Assembly (NCBI GenBank): GCA_937923465.1
Contig: CALDUB010000195.1
Location: 1 to 47,712, forward strand
DNA from: an uncultured Saprospiraceae bacterium
Lineage (GTDB): Bacteria; Bacteroidota; Bacteroidia; Chitinophagales; Saprospiraceae
Length of the DNA stretch: 47,712 bases
Direction: 5' to 3'
This document shows positions 17,024 through 26,315 of the stretch, one piece after another; the first letter of the stretch is position 1, and each line of letters begins with the position of its first letter. The notes under the pieces are model-generated. The model ran no database searches. It was not told the DNA's origin and saw nothing but the letters and a program-made list of their open reading frames with translations. The position numbers and the translations under genes are program-made.

Positions 17024-19363
17024 TTAATTCACTCTTCCTACACGCTCTCCGTCTTTATACTTCACTAAAAAAGCACGTGCAAATGCTTGTTTCTGACGCA
17101 CTGTACTTAATGCCTCTTTAGCATCATCATAAGAAAAGTAATCTGCTAGAAGTACACGCGTTACATTTTTCTCTTCGATTAACTCTGTGTCCATACGCCC
17201 CATACCTCGTACAGAGTTATAGCGAGCAGCGCTAGAGTCATGACGCGTCACAGCAATCAATTGAACTTTATAATACGTTCCTGAATGACGCGGTGCAGAA
17301 CTTGTGATACCGTCAGTAGTTACTGGTGTACCTTCATTTGCTACATAAGCTGTTCGGTCAGTAGAAACACCCGATGTATTAATCGAAATTTTATTATTTG
17401 GATTGTAATCGTCTCTTAATTTTACTGCTGTAGAACCATTACTGCTACTTGTACTATTTGTACTGCTACTTGGTCGCGTCGTCGTAGGCTGGCTGTATGT
17501 AGTCGTAGGATTCGAATTTGTCGTTACTCTTGTCGTGTTTGTATTGTCGTATGTTTCCGTTTTAGGCGTAATAACGACTGGCTTTTCTACTTCTGCTATA
17601 TTATTATCGTAAATAGTCACCTTAGGCGAAGACGGTGCTGTTTTAGTCATCGTAGGTTCCTCGCGCTTAGGAGAAATATTCGTCCGTGGACTTTCTGGTT
17701 CTGGAGTAGACGCTTCAGTCATTGGTGTGATTGTCGAGCTCATTTCTCCTTCGCCGTCCCATACACGTTCCATTTTAATGGTTTTACCCGCAGTACGCAT
17801 TCCTTCTTCACGAGTCGAAAACACATAAGTCTTTGGTAAAAAACCTTCTTTCTGTGCTTCTATCTCATACTCTGCACCAGGTAATACTTCAAAAAAGTAA
17901 GTCCCGTCATCAAAACGCTTGTTTGACATAAATTGCTTGCGACCACCTTCCATATACTGAGAAATGGAAACCATGACACCACTTAAGTTTTCACTACTTT
18001 TTTCGTCAATAACATTTCCTTTCACAGAAATTTTCGGAGCAGAATCTCCGTCTGTAAAGGAGAAAATATCTTCATCTGTTGTTGAGATTTTTTCGGCACC
18101 AAACAAACGGTTGGATGCAAAAAATCCGCCTTGACGAGAAGGTGTGCGCACAAAAAAGAAATCATCCGCACTACTATTTAATGGCGTTCCTACATTCTCA
18201 GGTTTTTCCCAACCAGATTTATTACCATTGGCTTGAAAAATATCATAGCCACCAATCGTTACTAATCCATTAGAAGAGAAATAAAGACTCCCCGCCTCTT
18301 GGTCGTAATAAGGAGAGATTTCGTCTCCTTTGGTATTAACTACCGAACCACAATTTATCGGAAACGTAAAATCAATATCATCACTACGTAAATCACGCGT
18401 CATATACCAAATATCCATTCCACCTTTCCCGCCTTCACGGTTAGAAGCAAAATAAAGTAACTCTGTATTATCTTGATGAACGACGTAAGGATGAGTAGAA
18501 GTTGAACCTTCGATATTCACATAGTCGCGTAGGCGTTCCGGATTTCCCCATTTACCATCTTGATTTTTAATGACAAAAAGGTCACATTCTGTAGTCAAAC
18601 CACCCCAACTCTCTTTTGACTTACAGATAGTAAAGTAAAAACGCTTGTTGTCTGGCGTTAAGTTTCCATTACAAAAATGGTCATTTTCAATATCTGGGAA
18701 ACCTCCAGGTTTCTCTGGTTTTGTCCACTCTCCATTTACTTTAAGTGAGCGGTAAATCTCTGCACGCGCGGCCATTGTACTTGAGTAGTATAAGGTTTCG
18801 TCGTTAAATGCGAAAGGTGCAAACTCTGTTTCGGGTGTATTTATATTGCTGCTAAGGTGCTGAATGTCCACATCTTCGTCAGGAAAAGCATTCAATTTTA
18901 TCCCTAACTCACAACCACGGATTTCATTCTGAACCAGCTCAGAAATAATATCCTTGTCTGCCCCCTTATAGTTATTTAAAAAGTAAACCAATTCACGACT
19001 TGCTGCATCATAATCGCCCGATTGCTTGAGTGCACGGGCATACTTTAGACCGATTAATGGATAATCTCCATATTCTTCCTTTACATTTTTCAAAGCATCC
19101 GCCGCTTTCGCGTAGTCTTTAATAATATAATAAGCTTCCCCTGCCTTATAAGCAAGTTCTGTTTTTTTGGGCTTTTGTTTCCATGCAGCCATGTAGTATT
19201 CTGCGGCGCTCGCATATTGAGCTTCACCAAAAAGGTCATCCGCAGTTTTCAAATTCTTTTTCCAGTTATCACTCTGTGCATTTAAGCCAAATGTGAAAAG
19301 AAAAATAAAAAGAGTAATATTAAAGTAGCCGATTAAGCTTTTTTTGTTGTTCATGGTTGACAT
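17024..19363 (-). CDS. TPR / beta-propeller / SPOR envelope protein, PorE-like architecture
   Basis: This 779-residue exported protein is probably anchored to peptidoglycan and the outer membrane. The domains in order are a signal peptide (to about 30), TPR-like helices (about 35-150), PD40-type beta-propeller blades with YYSS/YFTI/YFASNREGG motifs (about 175-440), and a carboxypeptidase-regulatory-like domain (about 450-540). A Thr/Ser/Pro/Asn-rich linker of about 140 residues follows, then a C-terminal SPOR domain (YYKVQLIAV ... AFARAFLVKYKDG). PorE and relatives in T9SS organisms share TPR, propeller and regulatory domains but end in an OmpA-type peptidoglycan domain; here SPOR, which binds denuded glycan strands, takes that place. 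ATG at 19354 is an equally good start. Confidence 0.85.
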   Translation of the reverse strand: MSTMNNKKSLIGYFNITLFIFLFTFGLNAQSDNWKKNLKTADDLFGEAQYASAAEYYMAAWKQKPKKTELAYKAGEAYYIIKDYAKAADALKNVKEEYGDYPLIGLKYARALKQSGDYDAASRELVYFLNNYKGADKDIISELVQNEIRGCELGIKLNAFPDEDVDIQHLSSNINTPETEFAPFAFNDETLYYSSTMAARAEIYRSLKVNGEWTKPEKPGGFPDIENDHFCNGNLTPDNKRFYFTICKSKESWGGLTTECDLFVIKNQDGKWGNPERLRDYVNIEGSTSTHPYVVHQDNTELLYFASNREGGKGGMDIWYMTRDLRSDDIDFTFPINCGSVVNTKGDEISPYYDQEAGSLYFSSNGLVTIGGYDIFQANGNKSGWEKPENVGTPLNSSADDFFFVRTPSRQGGFFASNRLFGAEKISTTDEDIFSFTDGDSAPKISVKGNVIDEKSSENLSGVMVSISQYMEGGRKQFMSNKRFDDGTYFFEVLPGAEYEIEAQKEGFLPKTYVFSTREEGMRTAGKTIKMERVWDGEGEMSSTITPMTEASTPEPESPRTNISPKREEPTMTKTAPSSPKVTIYDNNIAEVEKPVVITPKTETYDNTNTTRVTTNSNPTTTYSQPTTTRPSSSTNSTSSSNGSTAVKLRDDYNPNNKISINTSGVSTDRTAYVANEGTPVTTDGITSSAPRHSGTYYKVQLIAVTRHDSSAARYNSVRGMGRMDTELIEEKNVTRVLLADYFSYDDAKEALSTVRQKQAFARAFLVKYKDGERVGRVN

Positions 19364-19431
19364 GATTTTTGTCGAATGCTTTAGGGGATTTTCATTCGAA
19401 AGACTTTCAGTAAATGGTATTCTTACGTAAA

Positions 19432-20004
19432 TTAAAGGAGCTTGGTTACAATTTCGTCAACAAGCTCGGCATAATGCTTATGCTCTAATTTTAGAACCTT
19501 TTTCTGAATGTCCTCTGGTGTGTCGGTGGCAAGTAGTTTAGTTTTTGCCTGAAAAATTATATCCCCTTCATCGTATTTAACGTTGACGAAGTGAATTGTC
19601 ATACCTGATTCTCGCTCTTTTGCTGCGTGAACAGCGCGGTGTACATTCATGCCATACATTCCTTTTCCTCCGTAAGCAGGCAATAAAGCAGGATGAATGT
19701 TCACGATACGATTGGGGAATGACTCCACTAAATAAGATGGAACTAACCACAAAAAGCCCGCCAACACCACAAAATCAATGGGATACGCCTTAAATATTTT
19801 TAAAATATCTTCTGTTTTGTAAAATTCCGTGCGTGATATAATGTGTGTGGGAATGCCATTAGCTTTGGCCATATCTAAGACGCCAGCCTCGGCTTTATTG
19901 GAAACGATTAAACTGACTTTTATATTTTCATTATCCGCAAAATATTCAACTATCTTAGTTGCGTTGCTGCCTGTGCCGCTAGCAAAAATGGCAATATGCT
20001 TCAT
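19432..20004 (-). CDS. purN: Phosphoribosylglycinamide formyltransferase
   Basis: This is the third step of de novo purine synthesis, moving a formyl group from 10-formyl-tetrahydrofolate to GAR in the cytoplasm. Its 190 residues are a normal PurN length. The N-terminal IAIFASGTGSNATKI is the phosphate-binding motif. The catalytic residues appear as Asn102 and His104 in VNIHPALLPAYGGKGMYG and Asp145 in VKYDEGDIIFQ. It is divergent from the DUF2007 gene. It is not linked to other pur genes here. Confidence 0.95.
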   Translation of the reverse strand: MKHIAIFASGTGSNATKIVEYFADNENIKVSLIVSNKAEAGVLDMAKANGIPTHIISRTEFYKTEDILKIFKAYPIDFVVLAGFLWLVPSYLVESFPNRIVNIHPALLPAYGGKGMYGMNVHRAVHAAKERESGMTIHFVNVKYDEGDIIFQAKTKLLATDTPEDIQKKVLKLEHKHYAELVDEIVTKLL

Positions 20005-20140
20005 TCTATTGATTGATTAAAAATGTTTCCAGTACGAAGACAGACTCCTCTCTAAGAATCCATACAAAGTACTAATTGAATCGTAACTTTAATGTGATTT
20101 GAGTTATTAAGAGAGTCTTCTAACAATACTAATAAGGACG

Positions 20141-20148
20141 CAAAGTTA
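20141..20148 (-). promoter_or_regulatory. Candidate -7 element for purN
   Basis: TAACTTTG on the minus strand matches TAnnTTTG. No convincing -33 box was found. The leader to purN would be about 130 nt and contains an imperfect dyad (AGACTCctCTCT near 20043 against AAGAGAGTCT near 20109). Confidence 0.4.
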
Positions 20149-20213
20149 ACAAAATACTCTCCTCAGGTGTTTTAATTATACACCAATATTACATAATCAA
20201 AAATTACCCTATT

Positions 20214-20426
20214 ATGGCAAATGAAGGATGGATTAAGGTATTCAGTTCAAACCAAGAATATCAAGTAAAAATCGCGGAAGATGTATTAAAGCAAAATGGT
20301 ATTGAAAGCCATATTGTGAAGCATCCAGACTCTGCTTTCCCGTCTATGGGAGAGGCAGTTTTGTTTACAGTGCCAGACAAGGCAGAACGTGCGAAGGCCG
20401 TTTTGGCTGAGAATGATGTGAAGTAG
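20214..20426 (+). CDS. DUF2007 family protein
   Basis: This is a small soluble protein of 70 residues. The fold opens WIKVFSSNQEYQVKIAEDVLKQNGIESHIV and ends with a beta-alpha segment AVLFTVPDKAERAKAVLAEN, the pattern of DUF2007 ('putative signal transducing protein'), a ferredoxin-like fold. The physiological role is unknown; the PII-like comparison in the family name is not proof of function. The ATG start is clear. It is convergent with the UMF1 transporter gene, with a perfect dyad between the stops. Confidence 0.85.
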   Translation: MANEGWIKVFSSNQEYQVKIAEDVLKQNGIESHIVKHPDSAFPSMGEAVLFTVPDKAERAKAVLAENDVK

Positions 20427-20432
20427 TAGTTG

Positions 20433-20485
20433 GTTATTGTGTTATTGGTTATTTTCACTCTGAAAATAACCAATAACATAATAAC
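20433..20485. repeat. Perfect dyad of GTTATTG-type words between convergent genes
   Basis: GTTATTGGTTATTTT (20441-20455) pairs exactly with AAAATAACCAATAAC (20463-20477) across a 7-base loop. The stem extends to 23 bp with one mismatch. Each arm is itself a run of GGTTATT/GTTATTG-type units. It fills nearly the whole 61-bp space between the stop codons. It lacks a U-run, so terminator activity is uncertain. Confidence 0.85.
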
Positions 20486-20487
20486 GA

Positions 20488-21846
20488 TTAACGAATACTC
20501 GTATCCCTAATCTTCACATTCCACATCAGAATAATACCCACGATAAAGAAAACCGTTAATACTAAAACAGAGTTACGCATACCGACTAATTGGTCAGTAA
20601 TACCAAAGATAAAGGTACCTGATACAATTGCTAGTTTTTCCAAAATGTCGTAGAAACTGAAATAAGAAGTTGTGTCTTTTGTTCCGATAGGTAACAATTT
20701 AGAATAGGTAGAACGAGACATTGATTGAACGCCCCCCATGACCAGACCTACCGCAGCTGCAACTGTATAAAACTGTATGGACTCTTGCACCAAAGATGCA
20801 GCAATACAGACAACTATCCAGATAAAGAGCATAGTAATAATCGAGAATTTATTTCCTTTTAAGTCTGATAATTTTGCGAACAAATGAGCGCCACCAATAG
20901 CAACAATCTGAAGTATAAGAATCACTAAAATAAGAGACGAGGTTTCAAATCCCAATTCTGTTTTAGCAAAAATAGCTGCTAAAAACAAAACGGTTTGTAC
21001 ACCCGCACTATAAAAGAAAAAAGACCCTAAGAATGATTTAATATTCTTTTCGTTTTTGATGACTTGCCATACTTTTTTCAATTCTTCAAAGCCTTTTCCC
21101 ATTAGATTATCCTTAGGCTTACTGTCATCATCTTGTGGTAATCTCTTAAAGGGTATCATAGCAAAACCAAGCCACCAAATACCTACCATGAGAAAAGCAA
21201 TCCGATAAACCCAGCTCCCACTATTTTCTAAACCAAACCATTCTGGCTTTTGAATTATCACTAAGTTGACAACTAGCAGTAACACACTTCCAATGTATCC
21301 GTACGAAAATCCTTTAGCAGAGACACGGTCGTATTGGTCCTCTGACGCAATTAATGGTAGATAGGAATTATAAAAAACCAAACCGCCCGCAAAGCCAATC
21401 GTTCCCAACATAAAACAAATCGTCCCTATTCCTACTTGCTGCAAATTGTAAGCAGCTGTCGCAGGCAAATCAGAACTCATTCCTTCAAAAAAGGTCAAGC
21501 CTATACATGAAATTGCTCCTAAAATGGTAAAAAAGCGCATAAATGTCATGCGTTTCCCGCCATAATCTGCAATACCTGACATCCACGGTGACAAGACCAT
21601 TAATATCAAATAAGCAGCAGAAATAGCAAAAGCATACAAAGAAGTATTTTTCATATGCATGCCCAAGATATTGACTTCATCTAAAGTAGCCGCCGTAAAA
21701 TAAGCTGGAAAAATTGCGGTAGTAATCGTCAGTGCGTAGGCAGAATTTGCCCAATCAAAAAATGCCCAAGCTGTAATAGTCCGCTTGTCGTTTAATAGTA
21801 AATTTTCACTTACTGAGAGATTATTAAGAATGTTTTCATCTTTCAT
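20488..21846 (-). CDS. UMF1-type MFS transporter (Atg22-like)
   Basis: This is an inner-membrane major facilitator superfamily protein of 452 residues with about 12 hydrophobic segments. The N-terminal AWAFFDWANSAYALTITTAIFPAYF (about 26-50) is the signature of the UMF1/Atg22-like group (PF11700). GGVQSMSRSTYSKLLP is the matching C-terminal half motif. Yeast Atg22 effluxes amino acids from the vacuole; the substrate in bacteria is not established. It lies 106 bp downstream of the amidohydrolase gene on the same strand, with a large dyad in between. Confidence 0.9.
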   Translation of the reverse strand: MKDENILNNLSVSENLLLNDKRTITAWAFFDWANSAYALTITTAIFPAYFTAATLDEVNILGMHMKNTSLYAFAISAAYLILMVLSPWMSGIADYGGKRMTFMRFFTILGAISCIGLTFFEGMSSDLPATAAYNLQQVGIGTICFMLGTIGFAGGLVFYNSYLPLIASEDQYDRVSAKGFSYGYIGSVLLLVVNLVIIQKPEWFGLENSGSWVYRIAFLMVGIWWLGFAMIPFKRLPQDDDSKPKDNLMGKGFEELKKVWQVIKNEKNIKSFLGSFFFYSAGVQTVLFLAAIFAKTELGFETSSLILVILILQIVAIGGAHLFAKLSDLKGNKFSIITMLFIWIVVCIAASLVQESIQFYTVAAAVGLVMGGVQSMSRSTYSKLLPIGTKDTTSYFSFYDILEKLAIVSGTFIFGITDQLVGMRNSVLVLTVFFIVGIILMWNVKIRDTSIR

Positions 21847-21873
21847 GTCGGAAAGATAGGGTTTAAAATGATA

Positions 21874-21942
21874 AAGTTGTAGCGTTATAGAGTTGTAAAG
21901 TTCAAGAATGCAGGACTTTTCAACTTTATAACGCTACAACTT
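21874..21942. repeat. 28-bp-stem dyad of octamer words
   Basis: The arms 21874-21901 and 21915-21942 are complementary over 28 bp with two mismatches and a 13-base loop. Each arm runs in 8-base units such as GTTGTAGC, GTTATAGA and GTTGTAAA. The same octamer style (TTTACAAC, TCTACAAC) appears before scpA at 42772-42804. It lies between the amidohydrolase stop and the transporter start. Confidence 0.85.
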
Positions 21943-21952
21943 CAAAACTCTT

Positions 21953-23224
21953 CTAATATTTTTTGCTGAATTTTTCGCTCAAAACCTTGTGTTTGTTGCT
22001 CAAATTAATCTCGCGTCCGTCAATAAAAGCATGCACAATTTTACTGGTGCGCATATCTAAGACATCCCCTTCGCTGACGATGAGGGTTGCTTGTTTTCCT
22101 ACTTCTAGAGTTCCGACTTGTTTGTCTGCTCCCATTATTTTGGCAGGAGAAGCCGTTAACGCAGTGATTGCATCTTCATAAGAAAGTCCAAATGCCACCG
22201 CTTGTCCAGCGATGAAAGGTAGATTTTTTTGACTCCAATAATCGCCATGACTAAAACACCAAGAGACACCTGCATTTTGCAATTGTAAAGGCGTCTTGAA
22301 AGGTTGGTCAATATCGCTGTCTTCGTAACGTGGCAAACTCTGGGTAGAATTTAAAACAACCGCTACTCCATTCTTCTTTAAAAAACCAGTAATCAACCAA
22401 CTATCCCGTCCACCAATAACGACTGGTGTTATCTCGAATTTTCTGGCAAACAAAACACCTGCCTCTATACTTTTCACGTCATTGGCGTGGATATACATTT
22501 TCTTTGTTCCATCAAATAAACCTCTGACCGCTTCAAATTTTAAATTTCTGTCCTTAATTATGTCTTTTTTGGTATAAGCTAACGCTGCGTATAAAAATGT
22601 CTCTAATTCTTGTAATTGCTCTGCGTATTTCTCATTCTTCTTAACGCCTGACCTGCGGGAGAAAGTAAATTGTCTAGGCCAGTTTACATGTACGCCTTCA
22701 TCTGCTTTCACGACAGCATCTTCCCAGTTCCATGCATCAAAATGCACCAAAGTAGATTGACCAGATACGCGTCCACCTTGTGGTGTTATTTGAGCCAATA
22801 AAACCCCATTAGAGCGTACTGTCGGAATGACTTCGCTATCGGTATTGTAGGCAATAATGGAGCGAATATGAGCATTTAAAGAACCCACTTCTCTATGGTC
22901 GTTCGTTGCTCGGACGGCACCTATTTCTCGCAGTCCCAATACAGAATTCATAGCAATAAATCCAGGATAAACATGCTTGCCCGTTACATCTACTATTTTA
23001 TGATTTTTGAAATCAGTACTCGCTGCATCTGCTTTTATCATCGTTAATTTCCCTTCGGAAAAAGCGATGTAGGCATTTTCAATAACTTCACCATTTCCAA
23101 GATGCGCAGTTGCACCTTTGAGTAAAATGGGCTGATTTTGAGTCGCTGCGGGTGTAGGCACATATTGACCAAAGGACAAAAATGTAAAACAACAAAACAG
23201 AAGGGTGCAAAAAATTATACGCAT
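21953..23224 (-). CDS. Exported amidohydrolase-family protein lacking the HxH motif
   Basis: This 423-residue protein has a signal peptide (to about 20). The beta-sandwich opening ILLKGATAHLGNGEVIENAYIAFSEGKL and the C-terminal ALTASPAKIMGADKQVGTLEVGKQATLIV are those of imidazolonepropionase-type amidohydrolases. After the conserved VYPGFI (85-90) the expected Asp-x-His-x-His metal ligands are replaced by AMNSVLGL. The usual late Asp region also reads SHGDYWSQ. It is therefore probably not a standard metal-dependent hydrolase; a degenerate or non-catalytic role is inferred. It is co-directional with the UMF1 transporter. Confidence 0.85.
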   Translation of the reverse strand: MRIIFCTLLFCCFTFLSFGQYVPTPAATQNQPILLKGATAHLGNGEVIENAYIAFSEGKLTMIKADAASTDFKNHKIVDVTGKHVYPGFIAMNSVLGLREIGAVRATNDHREVGSLNAHIRSIIAYNTDSEVIPTVRSNGVLLAQITPQGGRVSGQSTLVHFDAWNWEDAVVKADEGVHVNWPRQFTFSRRSGVKKNEKYAEQLQELETFLYAALAYTKKDIIKDRNLKFEAVRGLFDGTKKMYIHANDVKSIEAGVLFARKFEITPVVIGGRDSWLITGFLKKNGVAVVLNSTQSLPRYEDSDIDQPFKTPLQLQNAGVSWCFSHGDYWSQKNLPFIAGQAVAFGLSYEDAITALTASPAKIMGADKQVGTLEVGKQATLIVSEGDVLDMRTSKIVHAFIDGREINLSNKHKVLSEKFSKKY

Positions 23225-23252
23225 AATTAATTTATTAATTCTTTTTCAAAAT

Positions 23253-23282
23253 CAAATGTACATCTTTTTCGGAATGACCAAA
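23253..23282 (-). promoter_or_regulatory. Promoter of the amidohydrolase gene
   Basis: On the minus strand TTTG (23279-23282), 18 bases, then TACATTTG (23253-23260) fits the Bacteroidota promoter well. It lies just past the terminator of the upstream T9SS gene and gives a leader of about 20 nt. Confidence 0.65.
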
Positions 23283-23286
23283 AGTA

Positions 23287-23322
23287 AAAAACGCGATACA
23301 AAGTTAATTGTATCGCGTTCTT
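23287..23322 (-). terminator. Intrinsic terminator of the T9SS cargo gene
   Basis: ACGCGATACAA (23292-23302) pairs perfectly with TTGTATCGCGT (23309-23319). On the minus strand a run TTTTTTACTTTT follows. Confidence 0.88.
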
Positions 23323-23344
23323 TCAGTTTTAGGCTATCCTTGGA

Positions 23345-24076
23345 CTAAGGGCGTAGTGAGTTTTTGCTCATACGTACTGTCTTTAAGATACCTGCATCTT
23401 CACTAATAACGCTAACCATGTACAAACCGTCAGGCAAATCACCCACGCTGTACTCCGAAGCTGTAGGAGAAAAAGACTTAACTTTCTTTCCTACGATATT
23501 GTAAACAGCAACTTCGCCTGCTTCTGGAATATTTTCCAATTCCGAAATTTTGAACAAGTCTGATGTTGGGTTTGGATAAACACGGATTTTACTGATAGTT
23601 ACATCAGAAGTACTTGTAGTTACTGCACATTCTCCTGCTACGTTTACTTTAAACTCATACATTGCAGAGTAAAGCACGTTATCTAAATTATCAAATGGTG
23701 TCAATTCTAACATCACTGTTCCACATCCTGCAACGCCACGTGGAAATAAGTGAACGTCCAATAAACCTTCTTCATTACCTGCCAATACAACAGGATTAGG
23801 AGAAGTCCCTACATTTGGAAAGTAACAAATATTCTTGTCACATACTGGAAATTCCCATTCTGTAGGTGCGGAAACGATAGTTCTTTTCCAAGCAAATGAG
23901 CCCTCTGCTGAGGTTTCATTTTTCATAGTTGCATGATTGATGACTTCCAAAAAAGTGTCACTCAAATCTAAACCCTCTCCCTCAAAAGATGCAGGATTAG
24001 GATTTACTGAAAGGTCTTGAGCATTCAGAATACTCATACTGCAAAATAGAACTAAAAACAGTAAAATTTTCTTCAT
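23345..24076 (-). CDS. T9SS-sorted exported protein
   Basis: This 243-residue protein has a signal peptide (1-19) and a C-terminal type A sorting domain: IRVYPNPTSDLFKI (about 163-176), EVAVYNIVGKKVKSF, and the end DGLYMVSVISEDAGILKTVRMSKN. The middle (about 25-150) is a small Cys-containing beta domain with no family I recognise. It is likely exported to the surface by the type IX system and cleaved there. Its promoter and the divergent Omp28-like gene, another T9SS cargo, lie upstream, so the two may share a role. Confidence 0.87.
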   Translation of the reverse strand: MKKILLFLVLFCSMSILNAQDLSVNPNPASFEGEGLDLSDTFLEVINHATMKNETSAEGSFAWKRTIVSAPTEWEFPVCDKNICYFPNVGTSPNPVVLAGNEEGLLDVHLFPRGVAGCGTVMLELTPFDNLDNVLYSAMYEFKVNVAGECAVTTSTSDVTISKIRVYPNPTSDLFKISELENIPEAGEVAVYNIVGKKVKSFSPTASEYSVGDLPDGLYMVSVISEDAGILKTVRMSKNSLRP

Positions 24077-24175
24077 AACTTATATTAATGAATTTAAAGT
24101 AATATTAGATTTTAACTGAATGGCTAAATGTCATTCGTTGTCTTAGTAAAAGTGATTCAATAACTTTTACTTATA

Positions 24176-24205
24176 CAAAGATATGTCATTTTTCACAACC
24201 CGAAA
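24176..24205 (-). promoter_or_regulatory. Promoter of the T9SS cargo gene
   Basis: TATCTTTG on the minus strand (24176-24183) with TTTC (24202-24205) 18 bases upstream. A perfect 9-bp hairpin AGTAAAAGT/ACTTTTACT (24146-24172) would form at the very 5' end of the transcript. In 24206-24421 I see nothing else. Confidence 0.55.
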
Positions 24206-24421
24206 GTGAGAATTATGCTATTTAGGATACTCCACTACATTTTTAGACTGTTTTCAAACGAAAATGTTCATAAATAACAGCTGATTATGGCGACAATTAG
24301 CCAGATTCACTATTCAATAGGCCTGTTATAGATTAAAATTAGACAATAATTTTGCTTCTTTGTCCTCGAAATTGCACAATAGATGATTTAGCATCTGACA
24401 GACAATAAATTTGGAGATTTA

Positions 24422-24454
24422 TTGAATTTATCGATAAACATTTTAATATTTTTG
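24422..24454 (+). promoter_or_regulatory. Promoter of the Omp28-like gene
   Basis: TATTTTTG (24447-24454) is a good -7 box. TTGA (24422-24425) stands 21 bases upstream. The leader is about 70 nt and includes a small CTCCA/TGGAG hairpin (about 24473-24489). Confidence 0.55.
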
Positions 24455-24532
24455 CGTACACAATCAAATCACTCTCCATTTACATTGGAGCGAAATCAAT
24501 AATTTTCTGTTTCGTTTAAATCAATAAGCTTT

Positions 24533-26278
24533 ATGAATAAAATTTACTTTTTCACTTTGGCGGTTTTCTGCCTTTTCGTAACAACAACAGCAAATGCTCA
24601 GGCTGCAAAGCTTGCTTTCGTTGAAGAGTTTACTCAAGCATCTTGTGGACCATGTGCTGGACAAAATCCTGCATTTGACGCATTATTGGACGGCAACGAA
24701 GAAAATGTTGTTGTACTAAAGTACCAAACAGTATTTCCAGGTTTTGACCCAATGAATCAAGACAACCCAGAGGAAGTAGAAACGCGCTGGGATTACTATA
24801 CGTTTACAGGTGTACCAAGTGGTGCTGTTGACGGTTCATCAATCGCTAATGACTGTAGTGCTTATGTTGGTGCTCCTGCTTGTCTTTCTCAAGCGGACAT
24901 TGATGAGGCTGTTGCTGTTGGTTCTGCATTCGAAATTGAAATGGCAGGTGGTATCGTTGACGGTATCTTAACTGTTACGGGTACTATCACTGCTGTAATG
25001 GATGCTGAAGCAACAACTCCAGTTTTCCGTGTAGCAATGACAGAAAGAACTATTTCTTATGACGATGCTCCAGGTGGTAACAATGGTGAAACTGAATATA
25101 ACCACGTTATGAAGAAATTCTTAACAGGAACAGCTGGTGACGCTCTTCCTACAACTTGGGCAAGTGGTGATACTTTTGACTTCGAATATACTTTGAATAC
25201 TGCTGACGTAAACATTTACCAATTTGGTCAAGTACGTGTTGTTGGATTTATCCAAGATGACGCAAACAGATATGTACACCAAGCTGCTACTGTTAATCCT
25301 GACATTACTGTTTCTTTCACTAACAATGCAGGTGTTGTAGCTGTAACTGAATTGCCTGCTGGCGTTTGTCCAGGTGAGTCAACTATCACTCCTTCTGCTA
25401 TTATCGTTAATGGTGGTAATGAAGAATTAAATACTGCTGATATCGTTTACAGTGTAAATGGTGGTGCTGAACAAACTTATATTTACACGGGTAGCCTTGC
25501 TACTTTAGGACAAGAAACAGTATTACTTGACCCAATTACATTCTCAAGTTCAGAAATAAACACGGTAGAAGTAACTATCATCAATCCTAACGGACAAGCT
25601 GATGAAGATACTGTAGGTGATACTGCAACTGGCGAAGTTGCATTGGCTCCTGTTGCAGGTACTGTATTTACAGTTACATTAACTCCTGACTGTTGGGGTG
25701 AAGAAGCTTCTTGGGAATTCGTTGATGACTCTGGTGCTGTTGTAGCAAGTAGCCCAAGTTACGCAGGTACTACTGCTGGTGAAGCTATCGCAGAAGAGGT
25801 AACTCTAGACTTTGGTGGTTGTTACTCATTCAGATATGTTGACTCATACGGTGACGGTTTGAATGGTTCTCAATGGAATGGCTGTGATATTAACGGTTCA
25901 CTTGAGGTTGCGGATGCTGAAGGTTTCGTTATTTATGATTATGACGGTTCTTTCGATGTAGCTGAAGCTGTATCTGCTTTTGGAACTACAAGCCTAGAAA
26001 GTGCAGTTGAAGTATTAACTTCTTTGGATGCATTAAACTTATACCCAAATCCAGTTTCTTCTGAATTGAACGTTGATTTCTCTTTGGCAGAAAACATGGA
26101 ATTGAATGTAACTGTATTGAACGCTATGGGTCAAGTTATCGAAAGAAACAATAGCTCTTTTGCTGCAGGTGCAAATTACATCAATGTTAATACTGCTAAG
26201 TATGCTAACGGTATCTACTTCTTACAAATCGAAGGTCAAGAAGGTGTAAAAACTGCTAAGTTTACAGTAAGCAAGTAA
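24533..26278 (+). CDS. Omp28/thioredoxin-like exported protein with T9SS sorting domain
   Basis: This 581-residue surface or secreted protein has a signal peptide (to about 23, ANAQ). A thioredoxin-like Omp28 domain follows, with the CGPC motif in FTQASCGPCAGQNPAFDALL (about 33-52) and a VPSGAVDGS cis-Pro-like segment. Further beta domains lead to a C-terminal sorting domain (LNLYPNPVSSELNVDF ... YANGIYFLQIEGQEGVKTAKFTVSK). Codons are strongly biased to GGT, GCT, GTT and ACT compared with neighbours, suggesting high expression (inference). It is followed by a strong terminator and is monocistronic. The CGPC pair could give oxidoreductase activity. Confidence 0.88.
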   Translation: MNKIYFFTLAVFCLFVTTTANAQAAKLAFVEEFTQASCGPCAGQNPAFDALLDGNEENVVVLKYQTVFPGFDPMNQDNPEEVETRWDYYTFTGVPSGAVDGSSIANDCSAYVGAPACLSQADIDEAVAVGSAFEIEMAGGIVDGILTVTGTITAVMDAEATTPVFRVAMTERTISYDDAPGGNNGETEYNHVMKKFLTGTAGDALPTTWASGDTFDFEYTLNTADVNIYQFGQVRVVGFIQDDANRYVHQAATVNPDITVSFTNNAGVVAVTELPAGVCPGESTITPSAIIVNGGNEELNTADIVYSVNGGAEQTYIYTGSLATLGQETVLLDPITFSSSEINTVEVTIINPNGQADEDTVGDTATGEVALAPVAGTVFTVTLTPDCWGEEASWEFVDDSGAVVASSPSYAGTTAGEAIAEEVTLDFGGCYSFRYVDSYGDGLNGSQWNGCDINGSLEVADAEGFVIYDYDGSFDVAEAVSAFGTTSLESAVEVLTSLDALNLYPNPVSSELNVDFSLAENMELNVTVLNAMGQVIERNNSSFAAGANYINVNTAKYANGIYFLQIEGQEGVKTAKFTVSK

Positions 26279-26315
26279 TTGCAATTAAGTAGTTTTTTAA
26301 TAAATTACTTTTATA

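Noticed and set aside
20034-20131. Long palindrome upstream of purN
   Set aside because: Only a short imperfect stem (AGACTC/GAGTCT region) could be supported, much weaker than the other elements.
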